Source of the DNA: Bombus terrestris
Taxonomy: Eukaryota > Arthropoda > Insecta > Hymenoptera > Apidae
Assembly: GCF_910591885.1 (NCBI RefSeq)
Contig: NW_025963612.1
Location: forward strand, 186,001 to 250,000
DNA: 64,000 nt
Reading direction: 5' to 3'
A model generated the notes under the pieces. The model did not search any database. It saw only the letters and a program-made list of their open reading frames with translations, and was not told the origin of the DNA. Made by a program: the position numbers and the translations under genes. Positions 39,145 through 52,300 of this stretch are shown in pieces; position 1 is the first letter of the stretch; each line of letters starts with the position of its first letter.

Positions 39145-39584
39145 ACGGTGTCCAACGATGTCCAACGGTGTCCAACGGTGTCCAACGGTGTCCAACGATG
39201 TCCAACGATGTCCAACGATGTCCAACGGTGTCCAACGATGTCCAACGATGTCCAACGGTGTCCCACGATGTCCAACGATGTCCAACGATGTCCAACGGTG
39301 TCCAACGATGTCCAACGGTGTCCAACGATGTCCAACGATGTCCAACGGTGTCCCACGATGTCCAACGATGTCCAACGATGTCCAACGGTGTCCAACGGTG
39401 TCCAACGGTGTCCCACGGTGTCCAACGGTGTCCCACGTTGTCCCACGTTGTCCCGCGTTGTCCCACGTTGTCCCACGATGTCCCACGTTGTCCAACGGTG
39501 TCCAACGGTGTCCAACGATGTCCAACGATGTCCAACGGTGTCCCACGATGTCCAACGATGTCCAACGATGTCCAACGGTGTCCC
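39145..39584 (+). repeat. B/C-rich island 10 (long form)
   Basis: Extended order as in islands 5, 6, 8 and 9. A GCGTTGTCCC unit sits in the four-consensus spacer near 39455, a private change. Confidence 0.85.
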
Positions 39585-41944
39585 ACGTTGTCCCACGTTG
39601 TCCCACGTTGTCCCACGTTGTCCCACGTTGTCCCACGTTGTCCCACGTTGTCCCACGTTGTCCCACGTTGTCCCACGTTGTCCCACGTTGTCCCACGTTG
39701 TCCCACGTTGTCCCACGGTGTCCAACGATGTCCAACGGTGTCCAAAGGTGTCCCACGGTGTCCAACGGTGTCCCACGTTGTCCCACGTTGTCCCACGTTG
39801 TCCCACGGTGTCCAACGATGTCCAACGATGTCCAACGGTGTCCCACGTTGTCCCACGTTGTTCCATGGTTTCCCACGTTGTCCGACGTTGTCCCACGTTG
39901 TCCCACGGTGTCCAACGATGTCCAACGGTGTCCAAAGGTGTCCCACGGTGTCCAACGGTGTCCCACGTTGTCCCACGTTGTCCCACGTTGTCCCACGGTG
40001 TCCAACGATGTCCAACGATGTCCAACGGTGTCCCACGTTGTCCCACGTTGTTCCATGGTTTCCCACGTTGTCCCACGTTGTCCCACGTTGTCCCACGGTG
40101 TCCAACGATGTCCAACGGTGTCCAACGGTGTCCAACGGTGTCCAACGGTGTCCCACGGTGTCCAACGGTGTCCCACGTTGTCCCACGTTGTCCCACGTTG
40201 TCCCACGGTGTCCAACGATGTCCAACGGTGTCCAACGGTGTCCCACGGTGTCCAACGGTGTCCCACGTTGTCCCACGTTGTCCCACGTTGTCCCACGTTG
40301 TCCCACGTTGTCCCACGATGTCCCACGTTGTCCCACGTTGTCCGACGTTGTCCCACGTTGTCCCACGTTGTCCCACGGTGTCCAACGATGTCCAACGATG
40401 TCCAACGGTGTCCCACGTTGTCCCACGTTGTTCCATGGTTTCCCACGTTGTCCCACGTTGTCCCACGTTGTCCCACGGTGTCCAACGATGTCCAACGGTG
40501 TCCAACGGTGTCCAACGGTGTCCAACGGTGTCCCACGTTGTCCCACGTTGTCCCACGTTGTCCCACGTTGTCCCACGTTGTCCCACGATGTCCCACGTTG
40601 TCCCACGTTGTCCCACGTTGTCCCACGATGTCCCACGTTGTCCCACGTTGTCCCACGTTGTCCCACGTTGTCCCACGATGTCCCACGTTGTCCCACGTTG
40701 TCCCACGTTGTCCCACGTTGTCCCACGGTGTCCAACGATGTCCAACGGTGTCCAACGGTGTCCCACGGTGTCCAACGGTGTCCCACGTTGTCCCACGTTG
40801 TCCCACGTTGTCCCACGTTGTCCCACGTTGTCCCACGATGTCCCACGTTGTCCCACGTTGTCCCACGTTGTCCCACGATGTCCCACGTTGTCCCACGTTG
40901 TCCCACGTTGTCCCACGTTGTCCCACGATGTCCGACGTTGTCCCACGTTGTCCCACGTTGTCCCACATTGTCCCACGGTGTCCAACGATGTCCAACGATG
41001 TCCAACGGTGTCCCACGTTGTCCCACGTTGTTCCATGGTTTCCCACGTTGTCCCACGTTGTCCCACGTTGTCCCACGGTGTCCAACGATGTCCAACGGTG
41101 TCCAACGGTGTCCAACGGTGTCCAACGGTGTCCCACGTTGTCCCACGTTGTCCCACGTTGTCCCACGTTGTCCCACGTTGTCCCACGATGTCCCACGTTG
41201 TCCCACGTTGTCCCACGTTGTCCCACGATGTCCCACGTTGTCCCACGTTGTCCCACGTTGTCCCACGTTGTCCCACGATGTCCCACGTTGTCCCACGTTG
41301 TCCCACGTTGTCCCACGTTGTCCCACGGTGTCCAACGATGTCCAACGGTGTCCAACGGTGTCCCACGGTGTCCAACGGTGTCCCACGTTGTCCCACGTTG
41401 TCCCACGTTGTCCCACGTTGTCCCACGTTGTCCCACGATGTCCCACGTTGTCCCACGTTGTCCCACGTTGTCCCACGTTGTCCCACGTTGTCCCACGGTG
41501 TCCAACGATGTCCAACGGTGTCCAACGGTGTCCAACGGTGTCCAACGATGTCCCACGTTGTCCCACGTTGTCCCACGTTGTCCCACGTTGTCCCACGTTG
41601 TCCCACGGTGTCCAACGATGTCCAACGGTGTCCAACGGTGTCCAACGGTGTCCAACGATGTCCCACGTTGTCCCACGTTGTCCCACGTTGTCCCACGTTG
41701 TCCCACGTTGTCCCACGTTGTCCAACGATGTCCAACGGTGTCCCACGTTGTCCAACGGTGTCCCACGTTGTCCCACGTTGTCCCACGTTGTCCCACGTTG
41801 TCCCACGTTGTCCCACGTTGTCCCACGTTGTCCCACGTTGTCCCACGTTGTCCCACGTTGTCCCACGTTGTCCCACGTTGTCCCACGTTGTCCCACGTTG
41901 TCCCACGTTGTCCCACGGTGTCCAACGATGTCCAACGGTGTCCA
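39585..41944 (+). repeat. Mixed domain with tandem 600-bp sub-blocks
   Basis: AAGGTGTCCC occurs near 39745 and 39935. ATGG markers at 39875, 40055, 40435 and 41035 are flanked by similar strings; 40380-40980 and 40980-41580 look like successive copies at a 600-bp offset. ACATTGTCCC occurs near 40970. Confidence 0.75.
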
Positions 41945-43003
41945 AAGGTGTCCCACGGTGTCCAACGGTGTCCCACGTTGTCCCACGTTGTCCCACGTTG
42001 TCCCACGTTGTCCCACGTTGTCCCACGTTGTCCAACGATGTCCAACGGTGTCCCACGTTGTCCCACGTTGTTCCATGGTTTCCCACGTTGTCCCACGTTG
42101 TCCCACGTTGTCCCACGGTGTCCAACGATGTCCAACGGTGTCCCACGTTGTCCAACGGTGTCCCACGTTGTCCCACGTTGTCCCACGTTGTCCCACGTTG
42201 CCCCACGATGTCCCACGTTGTCCCACGTTGTCCCACGTTGTCCCACGTTGTCCCACGTTGTCCCACGTTGTCCCACGTTGTCCCACGTTGTCCCACGTTG
42301 TCCCACGTTGTCCCACGGTGTCCAACGATGTCCAACGGTGTCCAACGGTGTCCCACGGTGTCCAACGGTGTCCCACGTTGTCCCACGTTGTCCCACGTTG
42401 TCCCACGTTGTCCCACGTTGTCCCACGTTGTCCCACGTTGTCCCACGTTGTCCCACGTTGTCCAACGATGTCCAACGGTGTCCCACGTTGTCCCACGTTG
42501 TTCCATGGTTTCCCACGTTGTCCCACGTTGTCCCACGTTGTCCCACGGTGTCCAACGATGTCCAACGGTGTCCAACGGTGTCCAACGGTGTCCAACGGTG
42601 TCCCACGTTGTCCCACGTTGTCCCACGTTGTCCCACGGTGTCCAACGATGTCCAACGGTGTCCCACGTTGTCCCACGTTGTCCCACGTTGTCCCACGTTG
42701 TCCCACGTTGTCCCACGTTGTCCCACGGTGTCCCACGGTGTCCAACGATGTCCAACGGTGTCCCACGTTGTCCCACGTTGTCCCACGTTGTCCCACGTTG
42801 TCCCACGTTGTCCCACGATGTCCCACGTTGTCCCACGATGTCCCACGTTGTCCCACGTTGTCCCACGTTGTCCCACGATGTCCCACGTTGTCCCACGTTG
42901 TTCCATGGTTTCCCACGTTGTCCCACGTTGTCCCACGTTGTCCCACGTTGTCCCACGTTGTCCCACGGTGTCCCACGGTGTCCAACGATGTCCAACGGTG
43001 TCC
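41945..43003 (+). repeat. Dispersed ~1.06-kb module, copy 5 (1059 bp)
   Basis: It runs from AAGGTGTCCC to the 9-bp unit with ATGG markers at +130, +560 and +960 (42075, 42505, 42905), the same length and offsets as the copies at 21519 and 25387. Confidence 0.85.
42995..43003 (+). repeat. 9-bp unit, copy 7 of 8
   Basis: Same short unit and context. Confidence 0.95.
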
Positions 43004-43770
43004 ACGTTGTCCCACGTTGTCCCACGTTGTCCCACGTTGTCCCACGTTGTCCCACGATGTCCCACGTTGTCCCACGTTGTCCCACGTTGTCCCACGTTGT
43101 CCCACGTTGTCCCACGTTGTCCCACGTTGTCCCACGTTGTCCCACGTGGTCCCACGTTGTCCCACGTTGTCCCACGGTGTCCAACGATGTCCAACGGTGT
43201 CCCACGTTGTCCAACGGTGTCCCACGTTGTCCCACGTTGTCCCACGTTGTCCCACGTTGTCCCACGATGTCCCACGTTGTCCCACGTTGTCCCACGTTGT
43301 CCCACGTTGTCCCACGTTGTCCCACGTTGTCCCACGTTGTCCCACGTTGTCCCACGTTGTCCCACGTTGTCCCACGTTGTCCCACGGTGTCCAACGATGT
43401 CCAACGGTGTCCAACGGTGTCCCACGGTGTCCAACGGTGTCCCACGTTGTCCCACGTTGTCCCACGTTGTCCCACGTTGTCCCACGTTGTCCCACGTTGT
43501 CCCACGTTGTCCAACGATGTCCAACGGTGTCCCACGTTGTCCCACGTTGTTCCATGGTTTCCCACGTTGTCCCACGTTGTCCCACGTTGTCCCACGGTGT
43601 CCAACGATGTCCAACGGTGTCCAACGGTGTCCAACGGTGTCCAACGGTGTCCCACGTTGTCCCACGTTGTCCCACGTTGTCCCACGGTGTCCAACGATGT
43701 CCAACGGTGTCCCACGTTGTCCCACGTTGTCCCACGTTGTCCCACGTTGTCCCACGTTGTCCCCCGATGT

Positions 43771-44050
43771 CCCACGTTGTCCCACGTTGTCCCACGTTGT
43801 CCCACGTTGTCCCACGTTGTCCCACGTTGTCCCACGTTGTCCCACGTTGTCCCACGTTGTCCCACGTTGTCCCACGTTGTCCCACGTTGTCCCACGTTGT
43901 CCCACGTTGTCCCACGTTGTCCCACGTTGTCCCACGTTGTCCCACGTTGTCCCACGTTGTCCCACGTTGTCCCACGTTGTCCCACGTTGTCCCACGTTGT
44001 CCCACGTTGTCCCACGTTGTCCCACGTTGTCCCACGTTGTCCCACGTTGT
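43771..44050 (+). repeat. Longest pure consensus run seen (28 units)
   Basis: Twenty-eight consecutive consensus units without a substitution lie between a CCCGATGTCCC-type unit on the left and ACGTTTTCCC on the right. Each group of four gives a G-quadruplex pattern on the - strand, so this is the longest stretch without any break in it. Confidence 0.85.
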
Positions 44051-45953
44051 CCCACGTTTTCCCACGTTGTCCCACGGTGTCCAACGATGTCCAACGGTGT
44101 CCAACGATGTCCCACGTTGTCCCACGTTGTCCCACGTTGTCCCACGTTGTCCCACGATGTCCCACGTTGTCCCACGTTGTCCCACGTTGTCCCACGTTGT
44201 CCCACGTTGTCCCACGTTGTCCCACGTTGTCCCACGTTGTCCCACGTTGTCCCACGTTGTCCCACGTTGTCCCACGTTGTCCCACGTTGTCCCACGTTGT
44301 CCCACGGTGTCCAACGATGTCCCACGGTGTCCAACGGTGTCCCACGTTGTCCCACGTTGTCCCACGTTGTCCCACGTTGTCCCACGTTGTCCCACGTTGT
44401 CCCACGTTGTCCAACGATGTCCAACGGTGTCCCACGTTGTCCCACGTTGTTCCATGGTTTCCCACGTTGTCCCACGTTGTCCCACGTTGTCCCACGGTGT
44501 CCAACGATGTCCAACGGTGTCCAACGGTGTCCAACGGTGTCCAACGGTGTCCCACGTTGTCCCACGTTGTCCCACGTTGTCCCACGGTGTCCAACGATGT
44601 CCAACGGTGTCCCACGTTGTCCCACGTTGTCCCACGTTGTCCCACGTTGTCCCACGTTGTCCCACGATGTCCCACGTTGTCCCACGTTGTCCCACGTTGT
44701 CCCACGTTGTCCCACGTTGTCCCACGTTGTCCCACGTTGTCCCACGTTGTCCCACGTTGTCCCACGTTGTCCCACGTTGTCCCACGTTGTCCCACGTTGT
44801 CCCACGGTGTCCAACGGTGTCCAACGATGTCCCACGTTGTCCCACGTTGTCCCACGTTGTCCCACGTTGTCCCACGTTGTCCCACGTTGTCCCACGGTGT
44901 CCAACGGTGTCCAACGATGTCCCACGTTGTCCCACGTTGTCCCACGTTGTCCCACGTTGTCCCACGTTGTCCCACGATGTCCCACGTTGTCCCACGTTGT
45001 CCCACGTTGTCCCACGTTGTCCCACGTTGTCCCACGTTGTCCCACGTTGTCCCACGGTGTCCAACGATGTCCAACGGTGTCCAGCGATGTCCAACGGTGT
45101 CCCACGTTGTCCCACGTTTTCCCACGTTGTCCCACGTTGTCCCACGGTGTCCAACGATGTCCAACGATGTCCAACGGTGTCCCACATTGTCCCACGTTGT
45201 TCCATGGTTTCCCACGTTGTCCCACGTTGTCCCACGTTGTCCCACGGTGTCCAACGATGTCCAACGGTGTCCAACGGTGTCCCACGGTGTCCAACGGTGT
45301 CCCACGTTGTCCCACGTTGTCCCACGTTGTCCCACGTTGTCCCACGTTGTCCCACGTTGTCCCACATTGTCCAACGATGTCCAACGGTGTCCCACGTTGT
45401 CCCACGTTGTTCCATGGTTTCCCACGTTGTCCCACGTTGTCCCACGTTGTCCCACGGTGTCCAGCGATGTCCAACGGTGTCCAACGGTGTCCAACGGTGT
45501 CCAACGGTGTCCAACGGTGTCCCACGTTGTCCCACGTTGTCCCACGTTGTCCCACATTGTCCAACGATGTCCAACGGTGTCCCACGTTGTCCCACGTTGT
45601 CCCACGTTGTCCCACGTTGTCCCACGTTGTCCCACGTTGTCCCACGTTGTCCCACGATGTCCCACGTTGTCCCACGTTGTCCCACGTTGTCCCACGTTGT
45701 CCCACGTTGTCCCACGTTGTCCCACGTTGTCCCACGATGTCCCACGTTGTCCCACGTTGTCCCACGTTGTCCCACGTTGTCCCACGGTGTCCAACGATGT
45801 CCAACGGTGTCCAACGGTGTCCCACGGTGTCCAACGGTGTCCCACGTTGTCCCACGTTGTCCCACGTTGTCCCACGTTGTCCCACGTTGTCCCACGATGT
45901 CCCACGTTGTCCCACGTTGTCCCACGTTGTCCCACGTTGTCCCACGTTGTCCC

Positions 45954-46243
45954 ACGGTGTCCAACGATGTCCAACGGTGTCCAACGGTGTCCAACGGTGT
46001 CCAACGATGTCCAACGATGTCCAACGATGTCCAACGGTGTCCAACGATGTCCAACGATGTCCAACGGTGTCCCACGATGTCCAACGATGTCCAACGATGT
46101 CCAACGGTGTCCAACGATGTCCAACGGTGTCCAACGATGTCCAACGATGTCCAACGGTGTCCCACGATGTCCAACGATGTCCAACGATGTCCAACGGTGT
46201 CCAACGGTGTCCAACGGTGTCCCACGGTGTCCAACGGTGTCCC
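45954..46243 (+). repeat. B/C-rich island 11 (first part of long form)
   Basis: It follows the long-form order up to E B E. The expected second segment after the four-unit spacer is replaced by consensus units from about 46314. Confidence 0.85.
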
Positions 46244-46313
46244 ACGTTGTCCCACGTTGTCCCACGTTGTCCCACGTTGTCCCACGATGTCCCACGTTGT
46301 CCAACGGTGTCCC

Positions 46314-49300
46314 ACGTTGTCCCACGTTGTCCCACGTTGTCCCACGTTGTCCAACGATGTCCAACGGTGTCCCACGTTGTCCCACGTTGTTCCATGGTTT
46401 CCCACGTTGTCCCACGTTGTCCCACGTTGTCCCACGGTGTCCAACGATGTCCAACGGTGTCCCACGTTGTTCCATGGTTTCCCACGTTGTCCCACGTTGT
46501 CCCACGTTGTCCCACGGTGTCCAACGATGTCCAACGGTGTCCAACGGTGTCCAACGGTGTCCAACGGTGTCCCACGTTGTCCCACGTTGTCCCACGTTGT
46601 CCCACGGTGTCCAACGATGTCCAACGGTGTCCCACGTTGTCCCACGTTGTCCCACGTTGTCCCACGTTGTCCCACGTTGTCCCACGTTGTCCCACGTTGT
46701 CCCACGGTGTCCAGCGATGTCCAACGGTGTCCAACGGTGTCCAACGGTGTCCAACGGTGTCCAACGGTGTCCCACGTTGTCCCACGTTGTCCCACGTTGT
46801 CCCACGGTGTCCAACGATGTCCAACGGTGTCCCACGTTGTCCCACGTTGTCCCACGTTGTCCCACGTTGTCCCACGTTGTCCCACGTTGTCCCACGTTGT
46901 CCCACGTTGTCCCACGTTGTCCCACGTTGTCCCACGTTGTCCCACGTTGTCCCACGTTGTCCCACGTTGTCCAACGGTGTCCCACGTTGTCCCACGTTTT
47001 CCCACGTTGTCCCACGTTGTCCCACGGTGTCCAACGATGTCCAACGATGTCCAACGGTGTCCCACGTTGTCCCACGTTGTTCCATGGTTTCCCACGTTGT
47101 CCCACGTTGTCCCACGTTGTCCCACGGTGTCCAACGATGTCCAACGGTGTCCAACCGTGTCCAACGGTGTCCAACGGTGTCCCACGTTGTCCCACGTTGT
47201 CCCACGTTGTCCCACGTTGTCCCACGTTGTCCCACGATGTCCCACGTTGTCCCACGTTGTCCCACGTTGTCCCACGTTGTCCCACGTGGTCCCACGTTGT
47301 CCCACGTTGTCCCACGGTGTCCAACGATGTCCAACGGTGTCCCACGTTGTCCAACGGTGTCCCACGTTGTCCCACGTTGTCCCACGTTGTCCCACGTTGT
47401 CCCACGATGTCCCACGTTGTCCCACGTTGTCCCACGTTGTCCCACGTTGTCCCACGTTGTCCCACGTTGTCCCACGTTGTCCCACGTTGTCCCACGTTGT
47501 CCCACGTTGTCCCACGTTGTCCCACGTTGTCCCACGTTGTCCCACGTTGTCCCACGGTGTCCCACGGTGTCCAACGATGTCCAACGGTGTCCCACGTTGT
47601 CCCACGTTGTCCCACGATGTCCCACGTTGTCCCACGTTGTCCCACGTTGTCCCACGTTGTCCCACGTTGTCCCACGTTGTCCCACGTTGTCCCACGTTGT
47701 CCCACGTTGTCCCACGTTGTCCCACGTGGTCCCACGTTGTCCCACGTTGTCCCACGGTGTCCAACGATGTCCAACGGTGTCCCACGTTGTCCAACGGTGT
47801 CCCACGTTGTCCCACGTTGTCCCACGTTGTCCCACGTTGTCCCACGATGTCCCACGTTGTCCCACGATGTCCCACGGTGTCCAACGGTGTCCCACGTTGT
47901 CCCACGTTGTCCCACGTTGTCCCACGGTGTCCAACGATGTCCAACGGTGTCCCACGTTGTCCCACGTTGTCCCACGTTGTCCCACGTTGTCCCACGTTGT
48001 CCCACGATGTCCCACGTTGTCCCACGTTGTCCCACGTTGTCCCACGTTGTCCCACGTTGTCCCACGTTGTCCCACGTTGTCCCACGTTGTCCCACGTTGT
48101 CCCACGTTGTCCCACGTTGTCCCACGTTGTCCCACGTTGTCCCACGTTGTCCCACGTTGTCCCACGTTGTCCCACGGTGTCCAACGGTGTCCAACGATGT
48201 CCCACGTTGTCCCACGTTGTCCCACGTTGTCCCACGATGTCCCACGTAGTCCCACGTTGTCCCACGTTGTCCCACGTTGTCCCACGTTGTCCCACGTTGT
48301 CCCACGTTGTCCCACGTTGTCCCACGTTGTCCCACGGTGTCCAACGATGTCCAACGGTTTCCAGCGATGTCCAACGGTGTCCCACGTTGTCCCACGTTTT
48401 CCCACGTTGTCCCACGTTGTCCCACGGTGTCCAACGATGTCCAACGATGTCCAACGGTGTCCCACGTTGTCCCACGTTGTTCCATGGTTTCCCACGTTGT
48501 CCCACGTTGTCCCACGTTGTCCCACGGTGTCCAACGGTGTCCAACGGTGTCCATCGGTGTCCAACGGTGTCCAACGGTGTCCCACGTTGTCCCACGTTGT
48601 CCCACGTTGTCCCACGATGTCCCACGTTGTCCCACGTTGTCCCACGTTGTCCCACGTTGTCCCACGTTGTCCCACGTTGTCCCACGTTGTCCCACGTTGT
48701 CCCACGTTGTCCCACGTTGTCCCACGTTGTCCCACGGTGTCCAACGATGTCCAACGGTGTCCAACGGTGTCCCACGTTGTCCCACGTTGTCCCACGTTGT
48801 CCCACGTTGTCCCACGTTGTCCCACGTTGTCCAACGATGTCCAACGGTGTCCCACGTTGTCCCACGTTGTCCCACGTTGTCCCACGTTGTCCCACGTTGT
48901 CCCACGTTGTCCCACGGTGTCCAACGATGTCCAACGGTGTCCAACGGTGTCCCACGTTGTCCCACGTTGTCCCACGTTGTCCCACGTTGTCCCACGTTGT
49001 CCCACGTTGTCCAACGATGTCCAACGGTGTCCCACGTTGTCCCACGTTGTCCCACGTTGTCCCACGTTGTCCCACGTTGTCCCACGTTGTCCCACGTTGT
49101 CCCACGTTGTCCCACGTTGTCCCACGTTGTCCCACGTTGTCCCACGTTGTCCCACGTTGTCCCACGTTGTCCCACGGTGTCCAACGATGTCCAACGGTGT
49201 CCAGCGATGTCCAACGGTGTCCCACGTTGTCCCACGTTTTCCCACGTTGTCCCACGTTGTCCCACGGTGTCCAACGATGTCCAACGATGTCCAACGGTGT

Positions 49301-52300
49301 CCCACGTTGTCCCACGCTGGTCCATGGTTTCCCACGTTGTCCCACGTTGTCCCACGTTGTCCCACGGTGTCCAACGATGTCCAACGGTGTCCAACGGTGT
49401 CCAACGGTGTCCAACGGTGTCCCACGTTGTCCCACGTTGTCCCGCGTTGTCCCACGTTGTCCCACGTTGTCCCACGATGTCCCACGTTGTCCCACGTTGT
49501 CCCACGTTGTCCCACGGTGTCCAACGATGTCCAACGGTGTCCCACGTTGTCCAACGGTGTCCCACGTTGTCCAACGGTGTCCCACGTTGTCCCACGTTGT
49601 CCCACGTTGTCCCACGTTGTCCCACGTTGTCCCACGATGTCCCACGTTGTCCCACGTTGTCCCACGTTGTCCCACGTTGTCCCACGTTGTCCCACGTTGT
49701 CCCACGTTGTCCCACGTTGTCCCACGGTGTCCAACGATGTCCAACGGTGTCCAACGGTGTCCCACGGTGTCCAACGGTGTCCCACGTTGTCCCACGTTGT
49801 CCCACGTTGTCCCACGTTGTCCCACGTTGTCCCACGTTGTCCAACGATGTCCAACGGTGTCCCACGTTTTCCCACGTTGTTCCATGGTTTCCCACGTTGT
49901 CCCACGTTGTCCCACGTTGTCCCACGGTGTCCAACGATGTCCAACGGTGTCCAACGGTGTCCAACGGTGTCCAACGGTGTCCCACGTTGTCCCACGTTGT
50001 CCCACGTTGTCCCACGGTGTCCAACGATGTCCAACGGTGTCCCACGTTGTCCCACGTTGTCCCACGTTGTCCCACGTTGTCCCACGTTGTCCCACGATGT
50101 CCCACGTTGTCCCACGTCGTCCCACGTTGTCCCACGTTGTCCCACGTTGTCCCACGTTGTCCCACGTTGTCCCACGTTGTCCCACGTTGTCCCACGTTGT
50201 CCCACGTTGTCCCACGTTGTCCCACGTTGTCCCACGTTGTCCCACGTTGTCCCACGTTGTCCCACGTTGTCCCACGGTGTCCAACGGTGTCCAACGATGT
50301 CCCACGTTGTCCCACGTTGTCCCACGTTGTCCCACGTTGTCCCACGATGTCCCACGTTGTCCCACGTTGTCCCACGTTGTCCCACGTTGTCCCACGTTGT
50401 CCCACGTTGTCCCACGTTGTCCCACGTTGTCCCACGTTGTCCCACGTTGTCCCACGGTGTCCAACGATGTCCAACGGTGTCCAGCGATGTCCAACGGTGT
50501 CCCACGTTGTCCCACGTTTTCCCACGTTGTCCCACGTTGTCCCACGGTGTCCAACGATGTCCAACGATGTCCAACGGTGTCCCACGTTGTCCCACGTTGT
50601 TCCATGGTTTCCCACGTTGTCCCACGTTGTCCCACGTTGTCCCACGGTGTCCAACGATGTCCAACGGTGTCCAACGGTGTCCAACGGTGTCCAACGGTGT
50701 CCCACGTTGTCCCACGTTGTCCCGCGTTGTCCCACGTTGTCCCACGTTGTCCCACGATGTCCCACGTTGTCCCACGTTGTCCCACGGTGTCCAACGATGT
50801 CCAACGATGTCCAACGGTGTCCCACGTTGTCCCACGTTGTTCCATGGTTTCCCACGTTGTCCCACGTTGTCCCACGTTGTCCCACGGTGTCCAACGATGT
50901 CCAACGGTGTCCAACGGTGTCCAACGGTGTCCAACGGTGTCCCACGTTGTCCCACGTTGTCCCACGTTGTCCCACGATGTCCCGCGTTGTCCCACGTTGT
51001 CCCACGTTGTCCCACGTTGTCCCACGATGTCCCACGTTGTCCCACGTTGTCCCACGTTGTCCCACGTTGTCCGACGTTGTCCCACGTTGTCCCACGTTGT
51101 CCCACGTTGTCCCACGTTGTCCCACGTTGTCCCACGGTGTCCAACGATGTCCAACGGTGTCCAACGGTGTCCCACGTTGTCCCACGTTGTCCCACGTTGT
51201 CCCACGTTGTCCCACGTTGTCCCACGTTGTCCCACGTTGTCCCACGTTGTCCAACGATGTCCAACGGTGTCCCACGTTGTCCCACGTTGTGCCACGTTGT
51301 CCCACGTTGTCCCACGTTGTCCCACGTTGTCCCACGTTGTCCCACGTTGTCCCACGTTGTCCCACGTTGTCCCACGTTGTCCCACGTTGTCCCACGTTGT
51401 CCCACGTTGTCCCACGTTGTCCCACGTTGTCCCACGGTGTCCAACGATGTCCAACGATGTCCAACGGTGTCCCACGTTGTCCCACGTTGTTCCATGGTTT
51501 CCCACGTTGTCCCACGTTGTCCCACGTTGTCCCACGGTGTCCAACGATGTCCAACGGTGTCCAACGGTGTCCAACGGTGTCCAACGGTGTCCCACGTTGT
51601 CCCACGTTGTCCGACGTTGTCCCACGTTGTCCCACGTTGTCCCACGTTGTCCCACGTTGTCCCACGGTGTCCAACGATGTCCAACGATGTCCAACGGTGT
51701 CCCACGTTGTCCCACGTTGTTCCATGGTTTCCCACGTTGTCCCACGTTGTCCCACGTTGTCCCACGTTGTCCCACGGTGTCCCACGGTGTCCAACGATGT
51801 CCAACGGTGTCCACGTTGTCCCACGTTGTCCCACGTTGTCCCACGTTGTCCCACGTTGTCCCACGATGTCCCACGTTGTCCCACGTTGTCCCACGTTGTC
51901 CCACGTTGTCCCACGTTGTCCCACGTTGTCCCACGTTGTCCCACGTGGTCCCACGTTGTCCCACGTTGTCCCACGGTGTCCAACGATGTCCAACGGTGTC
52001 CCACGTTGTCCAACGGTGTCCCACGTTGTCCCACGTTGTCCCACGTTGTCCCACGTTGTCCCACGATGTCCCACGTTGTCCCACGTTGTCCCGCGTTGTC
52101 CCACGTTGTCCCACGTTGTCCCACGTTGTCCCACGTTGTCCCACGTTGTCCCACGTTGTCCCACGTTGTCCCACGTTGTCCCACGGTGTCCAACGATGTC
52201 CAACGGTGTCCAACGGTGTCCCACGGTGTCCAACGGTGTCCCACGTTGTCCCACGTTGTCCCACGTTGTCCCACGTTGTCCCACGTTGTCCCACGTTGTC

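Noticed and set aside
1..48249. A 16,082-codon + strand protein of cysteine- and proline-rich decapeptide repeats
   Set aside because: All frames on the strand give the same peptide because a 10-bp unit cycles through all three phases. There is no ribosome-binding or promoter context, no codon structure, and stops appear only where rare unit variants happen to make them.
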